Shown here in pieces: positions 12,201 through 23,640 of a stretch of 64,000 bases of DNA. How positions within the stretch are numbered: the first letter of the stretch is position 1; every line of letters begins with the position of its first letter. A program made the translations under genes and the position numbers. This stretch comes from Calamus simplicifolius (Eukaryota; Streptophyta; Magnoliopsida; Arecales; Arecaceae), in NCBI GenBank assembly GCA_900491605.1, contig UESW01004075.1, positions 701,587-765,586 on the forward strand. Direction: 5' to 3'. The notes under the pieces are model-generated. The model did no database searches and was not told the origin of the DNA. It saw only the letters and a list, made by a program, of their open reading frames with translations.

Positions 12201-13388
12201 CATATATACAACAAACATATCCATGCAATCAACCCCATGTGCATGCAAACTCGCACATGACCAAGCATGCTCGCACACATGGATAGAACATCCACAAAGG
12301 AAAACCTAAACAAATAAATAAAACGTACCATTGAAGTGGACATTCTTCGCTTCTCCGAACCTCGTTTAGAAACTCCAGTAGATCTTTTGCTAAGTTTTCC
12401 ATTGCCAGATAATCTCTGCAGTATATCATAATTTAGAATATGCCCACCAATCTAGAGGTATAAACACAGTGCACACCCATTTTTAAAAAAAGAATAATTA
12501 GCAAAAAAAAGAAAAGATAACAAAACTAGTGCACAACAGATATTATATCCATTGAAGTTGCCACTGCAGACTAAACATGGAGAACAGCATAGCTTAAGAT
12601 CGGAAAAGAGTATCATTAGACAGAAACATGAACTGAAACATAAGAAATCTGGGGGCCTAAAATACATGAACCCTGCAGACTGTATTCTTAGGGAAATTGT
12701 CCTGCCTTGATAAATAAGATAAAGCTGGCTAAGAGTAAAGTGCCCATAAAACTTAAAGTACCTTTCAATCAAAACAGATTGAAGTTTAGGAATTCAAAGA
12801 ACATATGCGCATGGCAATCATCCACATTTTGTTTCAACCTCTTTTGTATAATTGAACATGCCAATTAGTGAAGAATCCATCATAAAGTATACCAGATGTG
12901 TTGAATCATCAGCAAAAACTTAACAGCCTATCAGAAAACATACATCAATAATAACGCATCTAAGGCAACATGAATTACAGCAATAAATATATGAAGTACG
13001 AGCATAAAAAAAAATACTTTAAGCAGTCACAAAATTTTGGAGATAATAATATCCTTTCAGTTATTCTCCACTTTGTCATCAGATAATCTGTTCCATATTC
13101 CAAATATGCATCATGTTTCAATTTTCTTTTCATTTTGAAAGAGGGGAAAAGACAATTTTATAACAGCTATAGATAGATTAGTATCACTTAACCAAATATG
13201 CATCATGTTTCCAGCATGTTTAATATTAAATTAGAAATTCATTATAGTTTCAGTCTCCAGCATTTCCCTACAAAAGACCTATACTAATTTGAAATTTTCC
13301 AACCAAATGAACACAAAGTTTCAACTTCATTACTATCATCCTATTTTTAATTTACAACAAACAGGTACCTGCTCTATCTGGATGTTTC

Positions 13389-13424
<36 letters not shown>

Positions 13425-16400
13425 GGGGGGGGGGGGGGGGGGTTGAGGAGAGAGGAGATAGATCTAATGTCTGGAAGTCTCAACTCTTAAGCCAAAGTGG
13501 CAGTTTCAAAAACACAAATATTATAAGATTTGACTATCCTATGGTAGAATAGCAACATCAATAGATATTTTGATTGGTAGAATGACTAAATATGGAAGCA
13601 GCATGACAAAGCATCTTGGAAAAGCAATAAACAAACATTCACTATAACTTTTCTAGTTATCCTTAAAAAGGTATTAGAATTCAACCCTTAGAAAAGGTGT
13701 TATAGGCTCATTAGACGCCAATATATAATTAAAACTGGCTGGATGTAGGCATAACCAATCAAAATAACTTAGACAAGAAAAAACTTACCACCTCACTAAG
13801 TTTATGAACAAAGTGGCACCACACAAAAACCCTCCGAATCCACCGACCACATGATACAGCAAACATTAAATGGAAATATCTAGTGCATCCAACATCTGAG
13901 GATAAATATAGCCAACCAAAATAGCATGGAGAAATCTTGTTAATTATAGTTATAATATTGTTGACAAGCAATGCATGCAATTGCATAATTCTTAGTGCAT
14001 GAACATTTCGAGTTAAATACTCACATGATGGGAATTGCTATTTAGTACCAGAAACATATGCACAGAAAGAAGGAGAGTAGGCTTTGGTTGACCAGTTCTG
14101 AATCCAAATCATGACAAATGAAATCAAAAGATTGTGGTCCCAAAACAAAGATCCCAGCTGTCGGCTGTGATTTACTACCTTCAAACTGCCTATAAACCAA
14201 AAAGACATGCATTTGAGACACTCCATGCCTACAAATCAAGTGGCCACAAATGGGCATCATATTATGTATTTAACTGTCCATAATGTAACCACTTGATGTG
14301 CAGGCAAGGAGTCTCCAAAATACACAATATTGAGTTCACAGGCAATTTAGAGGTAACAGATCACAATCAACAGCTCAAATCTTCATTTTTGGACCTCAAT
14401 CTTCCGATTTCACCTAACAAGATCTGGCTTCAAATGGTGGATTCACCTACAAAATTACAATACCTCACTCCTTATGGGAGAGCTGCTCTGGCTGAATATT
14501 TTACCAAGGCCTAGTAATGTAAATAAAGAAACAAGGAGCACCTCACATAATGGTAGTGCTTTTACCAATTCTGGCTTCTTGCCTCCAAAGTTTACATTTT
14601 ATTTTCTTTTAGGGAAAAAGTGAATCCTGAGTGAAATGGTAACATTTACCAATCACAAGTAGTAGATGTCATCAAACACTGCAAACAAGTCTAAAATCAT
14701 TCTAGAACTCCAATCATCCATCTCCTAAAAAATACCTTACTTTCAGAACTATCTATAAGGTTCCCTTTAATTCAACATATTCCCAATTCCCCAAAGATCA
14801 TGGACATCTAAACTCCTCATCTTTGAGCTGCTTTCTTTCCCATACTAGCTTGCCCTTCCCCAGCTTACAAATGCAGAACTTTTCCATTTCAAAACCTCAA
14901 TTTAACAATTCATCTAGTTTGATATTAACTGTAGCATTTATAATTAAAGCACCTCTTGGTCAACTAACATGAGAATTTGTCATGACAACCTTCACTGCAT
15001 AGTCTGTCTGCAAAATGAAAAATGTCTTGTTTTTCCATCCAACAAGGCACACATTAAAAATGTCTTGTTTTTCCATCCAACAAAGCACACATTTCAAAAA
15101 TCTTCACGATTAAATCCTAGCAATGTCATATTGTTTTATCAACTCCAAGGCTAATAAAAAGTATTTGATAGTTAAATTCTCGATTTTACACAAGTTGACA
15201 ACCAGCAAGGCACTGGCAAAGATAGAATCCAAGCCTTGGCAAGACATATGGGCAGACTAAAAACAAGTGCAAGCTCAAGCTATACCTAATTGCTAATCCT
15301 ACAACCAAACTTTTAACAGCTTCAAGCTTTATCTAGGTGCTGCCAGCGTTCAATCAATTATAGAACAATTATTTTACCAACATGACCTTAAAAAAATAAA
15401 GAAAAGAATTAAAAAAAAATCCTTACAACCACTCTGTCAATACTAGCATCAAAGCTTAGAGGCTTTAACAAGGTTATAGTAAAAATGTTTCATTTTTCCA
15501 CATTCATATCCTCATAATATGAAGACAAGGTAGCCACAGAATCCTAACAATCATGTTAAGTTCAAATTATGGAAAAGCATCACATATCATTCACCTCCTA
15601 CCAGCCTTGAAAGAAGAAAAAGGGAAAGGCAGCCTTGTACATGAACAATCTGTCTCTCCTCCACTATCTTCCAGCCTATATTCCAAGAAATTCTTCTAAT
15701 TCAATGCATGTCTAATTGACATCAGCTACAACACTTACTGCTGCGCAAAAAGGCCCTTGTTTATCTGCAATTTCATTTTTGACTTCTAAATCTTCTATTG
15801 CAAATATTAATGCGTCATCCAATTGTCAGATTAGCAACCGCAATAATAAACTTATATTTACCATCTCCTTGTTTCATCTACTTGATGTGTGACTTTTCTT
15901 TTAATACAACCGCTAGCAGGACTAATTAAACATGAGATGTGTTTTCAACTGTTTGCCAACATCATTCTCACAAAATGTTATAATGTCAAGCATTAGCCAG
16001 CTCATGGGAAACCTCACAGCTCTATCAACCACTCAAAGTGTGACCATTCTCACCACAGTTTCTTCTCAGACTAATTCCAGATGACATCCCTGTTTAACTT
16101 TTTTACTGCGTCACCCTCATTCTCTGCAGAAGTAGGGCAAAGGTTAAAATTCTCAATTCTCAACATTCTTTACTAATGAATGGTTCTCTTGCTACCACAA
16201 TGCTTCATGCCTTTCCGTGGTGCTGACTTGGTTGTTTTTTCTTTTCTTGCTTTTCCTTTTGGTTGTAACTTGGTATCTAGTAACCTACCTTGATAATAGC
16301 AATAAACTTTTCATTCATCAAAGGGTCTTGCTCCACATCATGTTAAGACCCTTGATCCAAGTGGTTCCAACATCTTCCTATGTTCAATTATTTTCAATTT

Positions 16401-19400
16401 TCTTATAGCAACTCCTGTTGTAAGTTCTTTAACAGAAGTCACATGCAAACATAAAAATCATTATAACTTCTATCCATTTTCACTTTCTTAGCTTACACAT
16501 TACCTTATCAAAATTGGTATTCATAAAACTTGATATAAACTCATTTTAAGATATTTCAACTTTTCAGGTCCATAAGCAAATCAATGGTCCTCCTAGTGCA
16601 CTGTCTATTTCAACAACCGATAATTAAAGCTTATTAATAATCAAATCCTAATGCTTCAAATTCTAAATCTAATGAAAGAGAAAAAAAATTGAAATCACAG
16701 ATAAATTTAGAGACTTTCAAACCAAAAACAGATGTTCAAATTTAAGATAGATGCTAGAGCAATCATGGTATAGATAACGAATTCGGTATAAAGCCCTCTT
16801 CAAAAATAAATAAATAAATAAACTTTGATCTTTTGCACTATCTCTGCCAAGGCCGGTCCCAAGCCCGGGTAAAGAGAAGGGTTGCATTGGTAACTGATGG
16901 CCAGCGTAAAACTTCATCAGATCCCCTAAAACATTAATCTTTTGCACTCCTAAAAATAGAAACATAAAGGATTAAGCTCCAAATTTCATCCCCCATAGCT
17001 CCCACGTGTCCTTTGTGAATGAAGAACCAGCCTACGAGCTAGATTACTCAGAGATCAGACTTATATATGGAACAAAAATGAAAGGACTGCTTCATTCTAG
17101 TTCATTACACCTTCCAATATATTGACAACAAGCTCACCTCCAATGACAATCCTTTTTCTAGTGTAAATGCTTTGCCTTTCCTACATGGATCCAAGTCTGG
17201 CCCTTCCACCCATGTGTCAGGTGTCTTACTACCAACTAGTGATGGCCTGACACATTCTCTTTACACCTTGAAGAACTTTAACAAAATATTGTTAAAAAAA
17301 TAATCTTTAATACAGCAAAAGGAATTTCATAAAGCATGCTGCTCAAGAAGCCTTTTGGTAAGAAAATTAACCTTCTCATGAAACCAATCAATCCAAGTGA
17401 GAGCCTCTCAGAGATCCCCCCAAATAATATAAAGAGAATGAGAGAAATAGATTTTCCTTTCACTTGTATGAATGATAATTCTAAGCCATCCAAAATAAGC
17501 TAACACTTGACCCCACATGAAAATGCTAGTTACCCCTTTCAAGACAGAATGGAGTCATATGTGATATGATGTAATGCAATGTAGCTGATCTAATACCATA
17601 GACTAGCTTCCTCCAGCATTCCCCACCACATTTAACAGAAAAAAAAAGTGACAAAATGTGACCACACATGACAAACCAGTTGATTCGAAACCAAGTACCA
17701 ACAGCAAAAAAAAGCAAAGACCGTGTGACAATGGTGGAATGCAAACCTCACTACAATAATGTGCCTTTGACAACAAAACAAAAGGCACAGCAAGTATTCA
17801 CAATTTATGAGATACCTGAAACCACTCTTGGCAGCTCTTTTTTGCCGAACGAAATCCATCAAAGGTGTTACTATGGGTGTCTCCTTTTGAGCACCTAGAG
17901 AACAGGAAGCGAAAATGTCAACACAAATACTCTCATGTTTTCTCAACTAATTACATAATACTGAATATGATATCTAGTGATTCTAGTCCAACTTAAATAC
18001 AAAGCCTAAATGTGGCTTTCACATCTAAATATCAGAAGTTACCTGCTCTTTCTGCTTCTTTTCTTTCCAGCTGAATCTCAGCACTTGGAAGATGCTCGGG
18101 TTTCGAAAGAAGCTCAAGAAATTCCAGATATTCAGTATCTAATTATTCATCAAAAAACTGTTTGTGATTAAAACAGAGAAAGCTAACATATATGAGCCAG
18201 AGCATGTCAAGCTTAACAAGTACAGGCAGAATCAGAAAAGGTAAAAAAACATAAATGCATACCCTTGGATATAGTCCCTTCACGACCATCCTTCTTGGAT
18301 GATGGCTTTGGAACGTGTTGTGAAGGTGCATATTCTACAAGCACCCTAAACTGAGCACCTGTCAGGATAATGATGAAATTGCTATTCATATGATTAAAGT
18401 TTTTTATTTTTTTAAACATCTAGGAAACACAAAGATAATCAACTTCATTCTTATTTGATTAGTATATCAAAATGTAGACAGGTGTGCATGCACACAAAAA
18501 TATGTGCATACAAGTATGCATACTGCACACCCCCACACACAAACACATATGCTTACCAAAAAGATGTTGATTTATTGCATCCACAATTGTACATATTACA
18601 AATACATATCTAGACATAAAGAATCTAGTTATGTGCAGCTGATCTCTTAGCCAGAAAAGTGGATCCAACATTCTATTAAATTAGTTTGTCATATGAACCA
18701 CCATTTTGCTTCTTAGCATCATAAAAGTTTGCAAACTTCCATTACAATAAAATGAAATAAAATAAGAAAGAATTGTATTTATTTACCCTTCTCATTGACA
18801 AAGATGTGTCCATCAAAAAACCCAGCAAACTCAACCACATGTTCTGGTCGCTTGAAACTAAGGTAGGCTCGAGAATATCTCTGATTTTTGTGACTGCATT
18901 TGATGAGTAAGAATTGCCTCAATAGTTTGTGTTGCATCATAAGCATATTTAAATAATAATAATAATAATCCTACTCATGCAAGTGATTGTCTTTGCTTAT
19001 CATATTTTATGGCATTAAGATACTAAATTTTTAACACAGTACATAAAGATATTCATAAACACTAAACCCCAAGAACATGCGTCTCTGAAGCCAAAGTTGA
19101 TCAGTGATTGGAAAATAGAAAAAAAAAAGTGGCAAATCCTGTGATTCATAGTAATTGGGGACAGGGGTGGCTTTTCCCCTTGTTTTTTTGGTTGGGGTGG
19201 GGGTGATGGTGGTGAGAACAAGTTTGACCTCAACCAAAAAATCATTGGATTAACATTCTCCAACTGATGACTTATATTAAAGTTGGGCAATTGGTACATG
19301 TAAAAGTAAAGTGGATAATTAACAAATTATCACAATCAATCTTAGGAGAACAACTTAGTGTACAATTACAATCAACAAACAACTTGGTGTAATTTTACAA

Positions 19401-21289
19401 TCAACAAAGTGGATACCCTTCATGAAGGACCAAACAAATTATCAAGCAAAAATGCTCCTAGAAGGTTGATCTCATGTTAAGAACAGTTATAACATGTCCT
19501 CAAAATCTAGTTAAACATATTCTGATTGTTGAGAATGACCACAAAAAGATGGAATAAGGTTGATAACGCCAATAGATGGAAAAGTCTGGATGATTGTGGT
19601 TATAGTTATCAAAGTTACAGTTAAGTGAACAATTAAGGGAAGGTGATATCAGAGTCTTAGTTGCCAGAACCAGAAGTGCAGAAGCATTTATGCAAATAGA
19701 TGCAAGGGAAGCGGATGAAGTGAATATTTCAAAAAAAAAAAAAAAATGACAAAAAAATGAAGCCCTGAGTTTGATGGGAGTTTCCCATGGGGTAGAGAGA
19801 AGTTTCTGCCTACTAAGATCAGCATCAATAACAAGCAATACGAAGAATGACACGGCAAGTCACATTAACGTAATGTCCACAACTCTCACCAAAATAATTT
19901 GGTATATTTCTAATCTGAAGAATCAAATATATATAACATCAGAGCCAAGGGTGAAGACAACTACAAGTGAAATCTCTGCAATATTCATTCTTTATTTCAT
20001 TAAACACACCCATAGGATCTCCCTATGGATCATGTTATGGAGTAAAATAAAGCAAAAGAAAAGAAAACTAATAATTAGGACGGAATCAATTGAAAAATGA
20101 AAAAAAGACCTTAACTATTTTATAAATTAATAAGAACATGGCAATCCATCAAATACATCAAATTATTTCTTCTTGAATCAATAACAACCACCACAAATGC
20201 CAGACATTTCATTTTAAAAAAGTTAAAAGGGGAAAAAAAATCCAGGAACAGGATATCAAAGTTATTCCTACCTAAATTCAAACATGTGAGAAAGATGGGG
20301 ATAAAGTGGTATAGCTAGTAAAAGCAAGCAAAAGCCTTCTCGATGTAATTATATGAACAAAATGATTATACCAACATGAAAGTGATGTTCTTACCGGAGC
20401 CTGCTATTATCCAGGCATGTAAATATTTTATTGCAAGAAAAGCCAACTATTACCCAGGCATGCAAATCCTTCATTGTCAAACCATGTATCCCATGTATCC
20501 CCTTGACTACAACAAAACAAAACATCTACAATATTTATTTTGGCCAATCTCAAATAATGAAAGAAAGACGCTCCGAAGAGATCCTATCTAACTATTAGTT
20601 AATACTCACCACCCAGGCAAAATCACTTATACAACAACACACATCATCCAATCAATGAATTTTACAACAAGAGCACCAGAAATCTCAAAGTTAACCAGCC
20701 TCTGAAAATCAGATGGCAGCGTTCATAACCTTGACAATATCATACTAGTCCATAATCACTCTTCAAACCACCAAGTTCAGTTCTTGAGGCACACCCAAAT
20801 CCCAAAAGGCTCCAATTAGACACTCAAATTAAGATTTACGTCAAAAACCTAAAATATGACCACCGGACCAAAAACACCCTTCAGCTTGCGCCCGAACCGA
20901 AAACCCCAATATAGGCCCTTTAAAAAAAAATGTAATAAGTCTCGATTCCGCAACAAGCCAAGTCCCATGTGAACAGAGAGTTAATGGACACTCTATTTTT
21001 TATTGCCACATCATCTTTCGATCCCTAACCACAGCGGAATAGCCCCGACGCTGGACAAATGGCCATTCCAGCGAATTCAACTAGTAAAAAAAGTTACGGC
21101 AGCGACACCGAATCATGAAAGATTAAAAAAAAGGCAACGAAGCCCTGACCTGGCCTTCCCGGGCCGAAAGCATACCCAATCGTAGTGCCCGGCGAACCTC
21201 CCGTCGATCTGCTCCAACAGCGCCGACTGCGAGATCGACGGCGGCAGGTGCCGGAGGACGACCTTCGTCCGATCAAAGGGGTCTTTCAT
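9205..21289 (-). CDS. UPF3: Regulator of nonsense transcripts UPF3 (SMG4/UPF3 family), 11 coding exons
   Basis: Exons (minus strand, 5' to 3'): 21289-21150, 18893-18787, 18358-18263, 18138-18043, 17894-17816, 12413-12329, 11881-11734, 10441-10350, 10257-9555, 9455-9334, 9258-9205. All introns are GT-AG and every phase joins, giving 573 aa. Residues 1 to about 172 form the RNP-like Smg4/UPF3 domain (MKDPFDRTKVVLRHLPPS, then FAGFFDGHIFVNEKG, then VTPLMDFVRQKRAAKSG), which binds UPF2. A Lys/Arg/Ser-rich linker follows. Residues about 404-416 (RTRNKDRPDRGVW) resemble the exon-junction-complex binding motif of animal UPF3B. UPF3 shuttles between nucleus and cytoplasm and links exon-junction complexes to UPF2/UPF1 in nonsense-mediated decay. 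The start at 21289 matches the family N-terminus; an in-frame upstream ATG at 21403 probably lies in a leader intron. No break was found. Confidence 0.93.
9853..9891 (-). other. Exon-junction-complex binding motif of UPF3
   Basis: The minus strand encodes RTRNKDRPDRGVW at about residues 404-416 of the predicted protein. In animal UPF3B a similar RNKDRP-containing segment near the C-terminus contacts the exon junction complex core. The first half is well conserved here; the residues after DRP differ. Confidence 0.6.
13392..13442. repeat. Homopolymer tract T32 then G19
   Basis: A run of 32 T followed at once by 19 G (C19A32 in the sense of the UPF3 transcript). Lengths of such runs are unreliable in assemblies. 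A polymer of this kind can arise from slippage or from insertion of a tailed cDNA, but no sequence beside it supports a retrocopy. Confidence 0.9.
14076..14466. repeat. Inverted repeat (foldback / MITE-like) in UPF3 intron 5
   Basis: The left arm (about 14076-14242) read on the minus strand matches the right arm (about 14289-14466) read on the plus strand. Both contain CTTGATKTGYAGGCAWGGAG, then AATCACARYCRACAGCT, then ATTTC...GAT-type blocks. Identity is roughly two thirds by eye, with a loop of about 45 bp. It could be a foldback MITE or an old inverted duplication. In the UPF3 pre-mRNA it would form a long imperfect hairpin. Confidence 0.7.
18894..21149 (-). other. UPF3 intron 1, 2.3 kb
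   Basis: No coding sequence recognised. It contains a tandem pair of about 50-60 bp at 20400-20490 (ATTATCCAGGCATGTAAAT and ATTACCCAGGCATGCAAAT), and the purine-rich stretch near 19730-19757. Confidence 0.8.
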
Positions 21290-21318
21290 GTGCGAAATCC
21301 CCGGCTTAGAAGGAAACC

Positions 21319-21460
21319 CTACAAGATTCTTTGCACTGGTTAGGGAAAAAAAAACCACCGAAACCTCTCCGGATTTGTGCGGGAATCCTTCAACGAATCG
21401 CATCTCCTCTCCGAAGAATCCCGATCGCGAGATCGATTAAGGCAGGAGTCAGGTTTTTAC
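21319..21460 (-). promoter_or_regulatory. Probable 5'-UTR intron of UPF3 and upstream AAACCCTAA box
   Basis: On the minus strand CCTAATTAAG is followed by gtaaaaacc (donor at 21461/21460), and AATCTTGTAG precedes GGTTTCCTTC (acceptor at 21319/21318). Removing these 142 bases would delete the upstream in-frame ATG at 21403 and leave the start at 21289. The sequence AAACCCTAA at 21464-21472 (minus) matches the telo-box common in leaders and promoters of plant genes for translation and RNA handling. Splice usage is inferred only. Confidence 0.55.
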
Positions 21461-21472
21461 CTTAATTAGGGT

Positions 21473-22297
21473 TTCGATATGAAGCCCGCCTCAAATCCAC
21501 TGATAGAGAAAGCAACGGGACAAGCGTTTGAGACCAGCGACGGAGGAGACCGGGGGTTAAATTTTCCATCGGGGGTAGAAGTACCAGGCGTGCGCACTGC
21601 TCCGGTCGGCGCACGTTAGGGCGGAGGTTCGAAGATTTTGTTCTGCTGTACCTTCGGAATGTTTTATGTTATGACGTCGTGCTGGAGCCCATACGTGATA
21701 ATGACATGTTGTTCTCTCTCATTGGGTGCTAGCTTTGCTGTAGTGTGTCAGGAGGAACACCATATGCGAATGACGTGGGGATGCACGCGAGATTAACGAA
21801 GACGCGGCGGCCGGATCAGTTCTGCGTGCTGCTAGCGAATGGAAGATCTGGACCGTCTATCTACATCCGCAGAGTACGGGACTGCAGCTATTAATGAGTC
21901 CTAACGACTCGTTTGGCACGCAGAATCGAAAGGCATTAAGGTGCCGTTTCATAGCCGGATAATTTAAGATTATCGATAATTTAAATAAAATTTATCTAAT
22001 AATTATATTTAATGTAATTTTTTAATAATATTTTATTTTATAATAATAATTGATATATTGTAATAATAAATTTTTTTTTAATAAAAATATTCTTTTTTTT
22101 CATAAAAATAAAATTATCCTTTTTTCTCTCTTTTTTACCTTACGTATTGTTTCAGCTTTATTTTTTGATGCTCTTTCCTTCTTCTATGGCGGTATTATTC
22201 GTTATGCTTCGCCAATCCAACCTATCATCATGTCCTTTCCTATCTTTTTTTAGCTAAGCATGTGAGCATGAACCTCTTATCTTTTCATACGTTTTCT
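21473..22297. other. UPF3 promoter region and AT-rich spacer
   Basis: The part 21473-21640 is comparatively GC-rich and must hold the UPF3 transcription start on the minus strand; I see no clear TATA box. From about 21940 the sequence turns very AT-rich with T-runs (22070-22110). Short open frames here resemble nothing I know. Confidence 0.4.
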
Positions 22298-23640
22298 TTT
22301 TTTTTGGTACAAATGGGTGATCACACCATTATAGGGTGAGTCAAGCCCGAAATATCGAAATACAAAAGTTAGGATAGAACAAGAGGGCAAGCATCGTCCT
22401 GCTTCCAACTTCAAAACCTAGAATAATCCGCAACTCTAGCAGCAATCCAGTCGGCCACAGAGTTAGCTTATATATAGATATGTTGAATCAGGGCGCTCTG
22501 AATTCCCTGAAGGATGGACCGGATGTCGACGATCAAAGAATTGGATAGCAAACATATACTAGGATCCTGACGGAGCCAGCGGATGACAGTGATAGAGTCC
22601 CCCTCAATGATAAGACAATAAGCACCCAGGACATAGGTGGCCCAGGAAATCTCTGCCCAAGCTGCCAACAGCTCAGCCAGAGGCACAGATGAGTCAAGAT
22701 GGCCAAACCCTCCAGCAGCCAACAGCTCACCATTCGGTCCACGTATCACAAAAGCTGATCCAGCAGATCTACCCCAAACACTCTCATCAAAATTGATTTT
22801 GACAAACTCTAGAGGTGGGGGCTCCCAAAAAATGAAGGTCATATGACGGCGCGCTGCGAGAGCAGCATGGGAGCTCCAGAGGCCAGGGCTATCAGGCTCA
22901 ATAACAGTTTGATGGAAAGTATACTCCGCAGCTAAGGAGGAGGCTGTCCTAGCGATCCTGAAGGGAAGAGTCGTCTTATCAGTGAACACCAGCAAGTTGC
23001 GAGATAACCAAATTTGATTAGCAATATAAGCCCTCATAGTAACCAACTGATGGAATCCCCACTCCATGTCCCTCCCGATCAGCCCCAAAAAAGAGGTACG
23101 GGGAGAAGAAGTGGTATTTTTTCATGGCCGGGCACCATAGATCTCCATGTCTGCTTGGCTCTGAAACAAGTGAAGATAGCATGATCAACTGATTCCTTCT
23201 CCATGCATCATAATGGACAAGTGGGAAGGATGCACAATCTACGCCTCGAGAGAAGGGAACAGGTGGGTAGACAGTTCCAAGCCAGCTTCCAAAAAATAGA
23301 TGAACCCTAGGGTGAGTAGGAAGATGTCATATCCAAGCTACATCAGAAGACTACCGAGACTGTGGCCTGTAAATCCTCAGGAGGTCCCTAATAGGAGCCC
23401 GAGACAGACAAGATTTCCTTCAAACCCTGACATCAGATATATGACCCGGGATAAGAGGAGTGGATAAAATGCGACAGTAAAGATCATGCCCAAAAAAATG
23501 GATAGTAGAGGGGTATGCCAAGCCAAGCGGTCTGGGTGATTAAATCATATACTCTATACCACTAGGAATGGCAGTGCTGACAAAGGTTGGCCAACAAGAC
23601 ATAGGAAGATCAGCAAACTAAGCATCCCAAACAACATCCA
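22298..23640 (-). mobile_element. LINE (L1-type) 3' remnant with zf-RVT and RNase H domains
   Basis: The minus-strand reading from about 23640 shows a degraded reverse-transcriptase zinc-binding region (WHLPTHPRVHLFFWKL-like near 23290, a CPLC/H motif near 23215). It continues into an open stretch 23088-22468 holding a plant LINE-type RNase H domain: FVKINFDESVWG near 22800, then LLAAGGFGHL, then EGDSITVIRWL. The first catalytic Asp box (NFDES) and EGDS are visible. The RT domain itself lies upstream and is absent. Several frame changes occur before 23088. The element ends in an A-run on the minus strand (T-run at about 22290-22303 on the plus strand), as expected for a 5'-truncated LINE. Confidence 0.8.
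22468..23088 (-). pseudogene. LINE RNase H-like domain (RVT_3 type)
   Basis: A 206-codon open stretch with an N-terminal segment typical of LINE ORF2 (AYIANQIWLSRN) followed by the RNase H fold of the plant RVT_3 family. It would act in removing the RNA template during target-primed reverse transcription. Here it is a relic: the start codon is fortuitous, the upstream RT is gone, and the sequence upstream is frameshifted. This domain can survive as an open frame by chance, and nothing suggests host use. Confidence 0.7.

Larger units (their letters stand above)
12414..17815 (-). other. UPF3 intron 5, 5.4 kb
   Basis: The largest intron of UPF3. It holds no coding sequence I can recognise. Notable contents are a T32G19 tract (13392-13442), a foldback repeat (14076-14466) and a 40-bp-class tandem duplication near 15016-15090 (TGTCTTGTTTTTCCATCCAA twice). 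Its 3' splice site has two AGs in a row (GCAGAG); only the second keeps the reading frame. Confidence 0.85.

Noticed and set aside
12140..12245. Short C-run and ACACAC-rich stretch as a regulatory element
   Set aside because: Simple sequence in an intron next to exon 6, no further evidence.
17632..17946. Several minus-strand frames around UPF3 exon 5 as separate genes
   Set aside because: They contain the exon in frame and run into intron sequence; the spliced model explains them.
21113..21403. UPF3 start at the upstream ATG (21403)
   Set aside because: The family N-terminus begins at MKDPFDRTKV (21289), and the extra residues lie in a probable leader intron.
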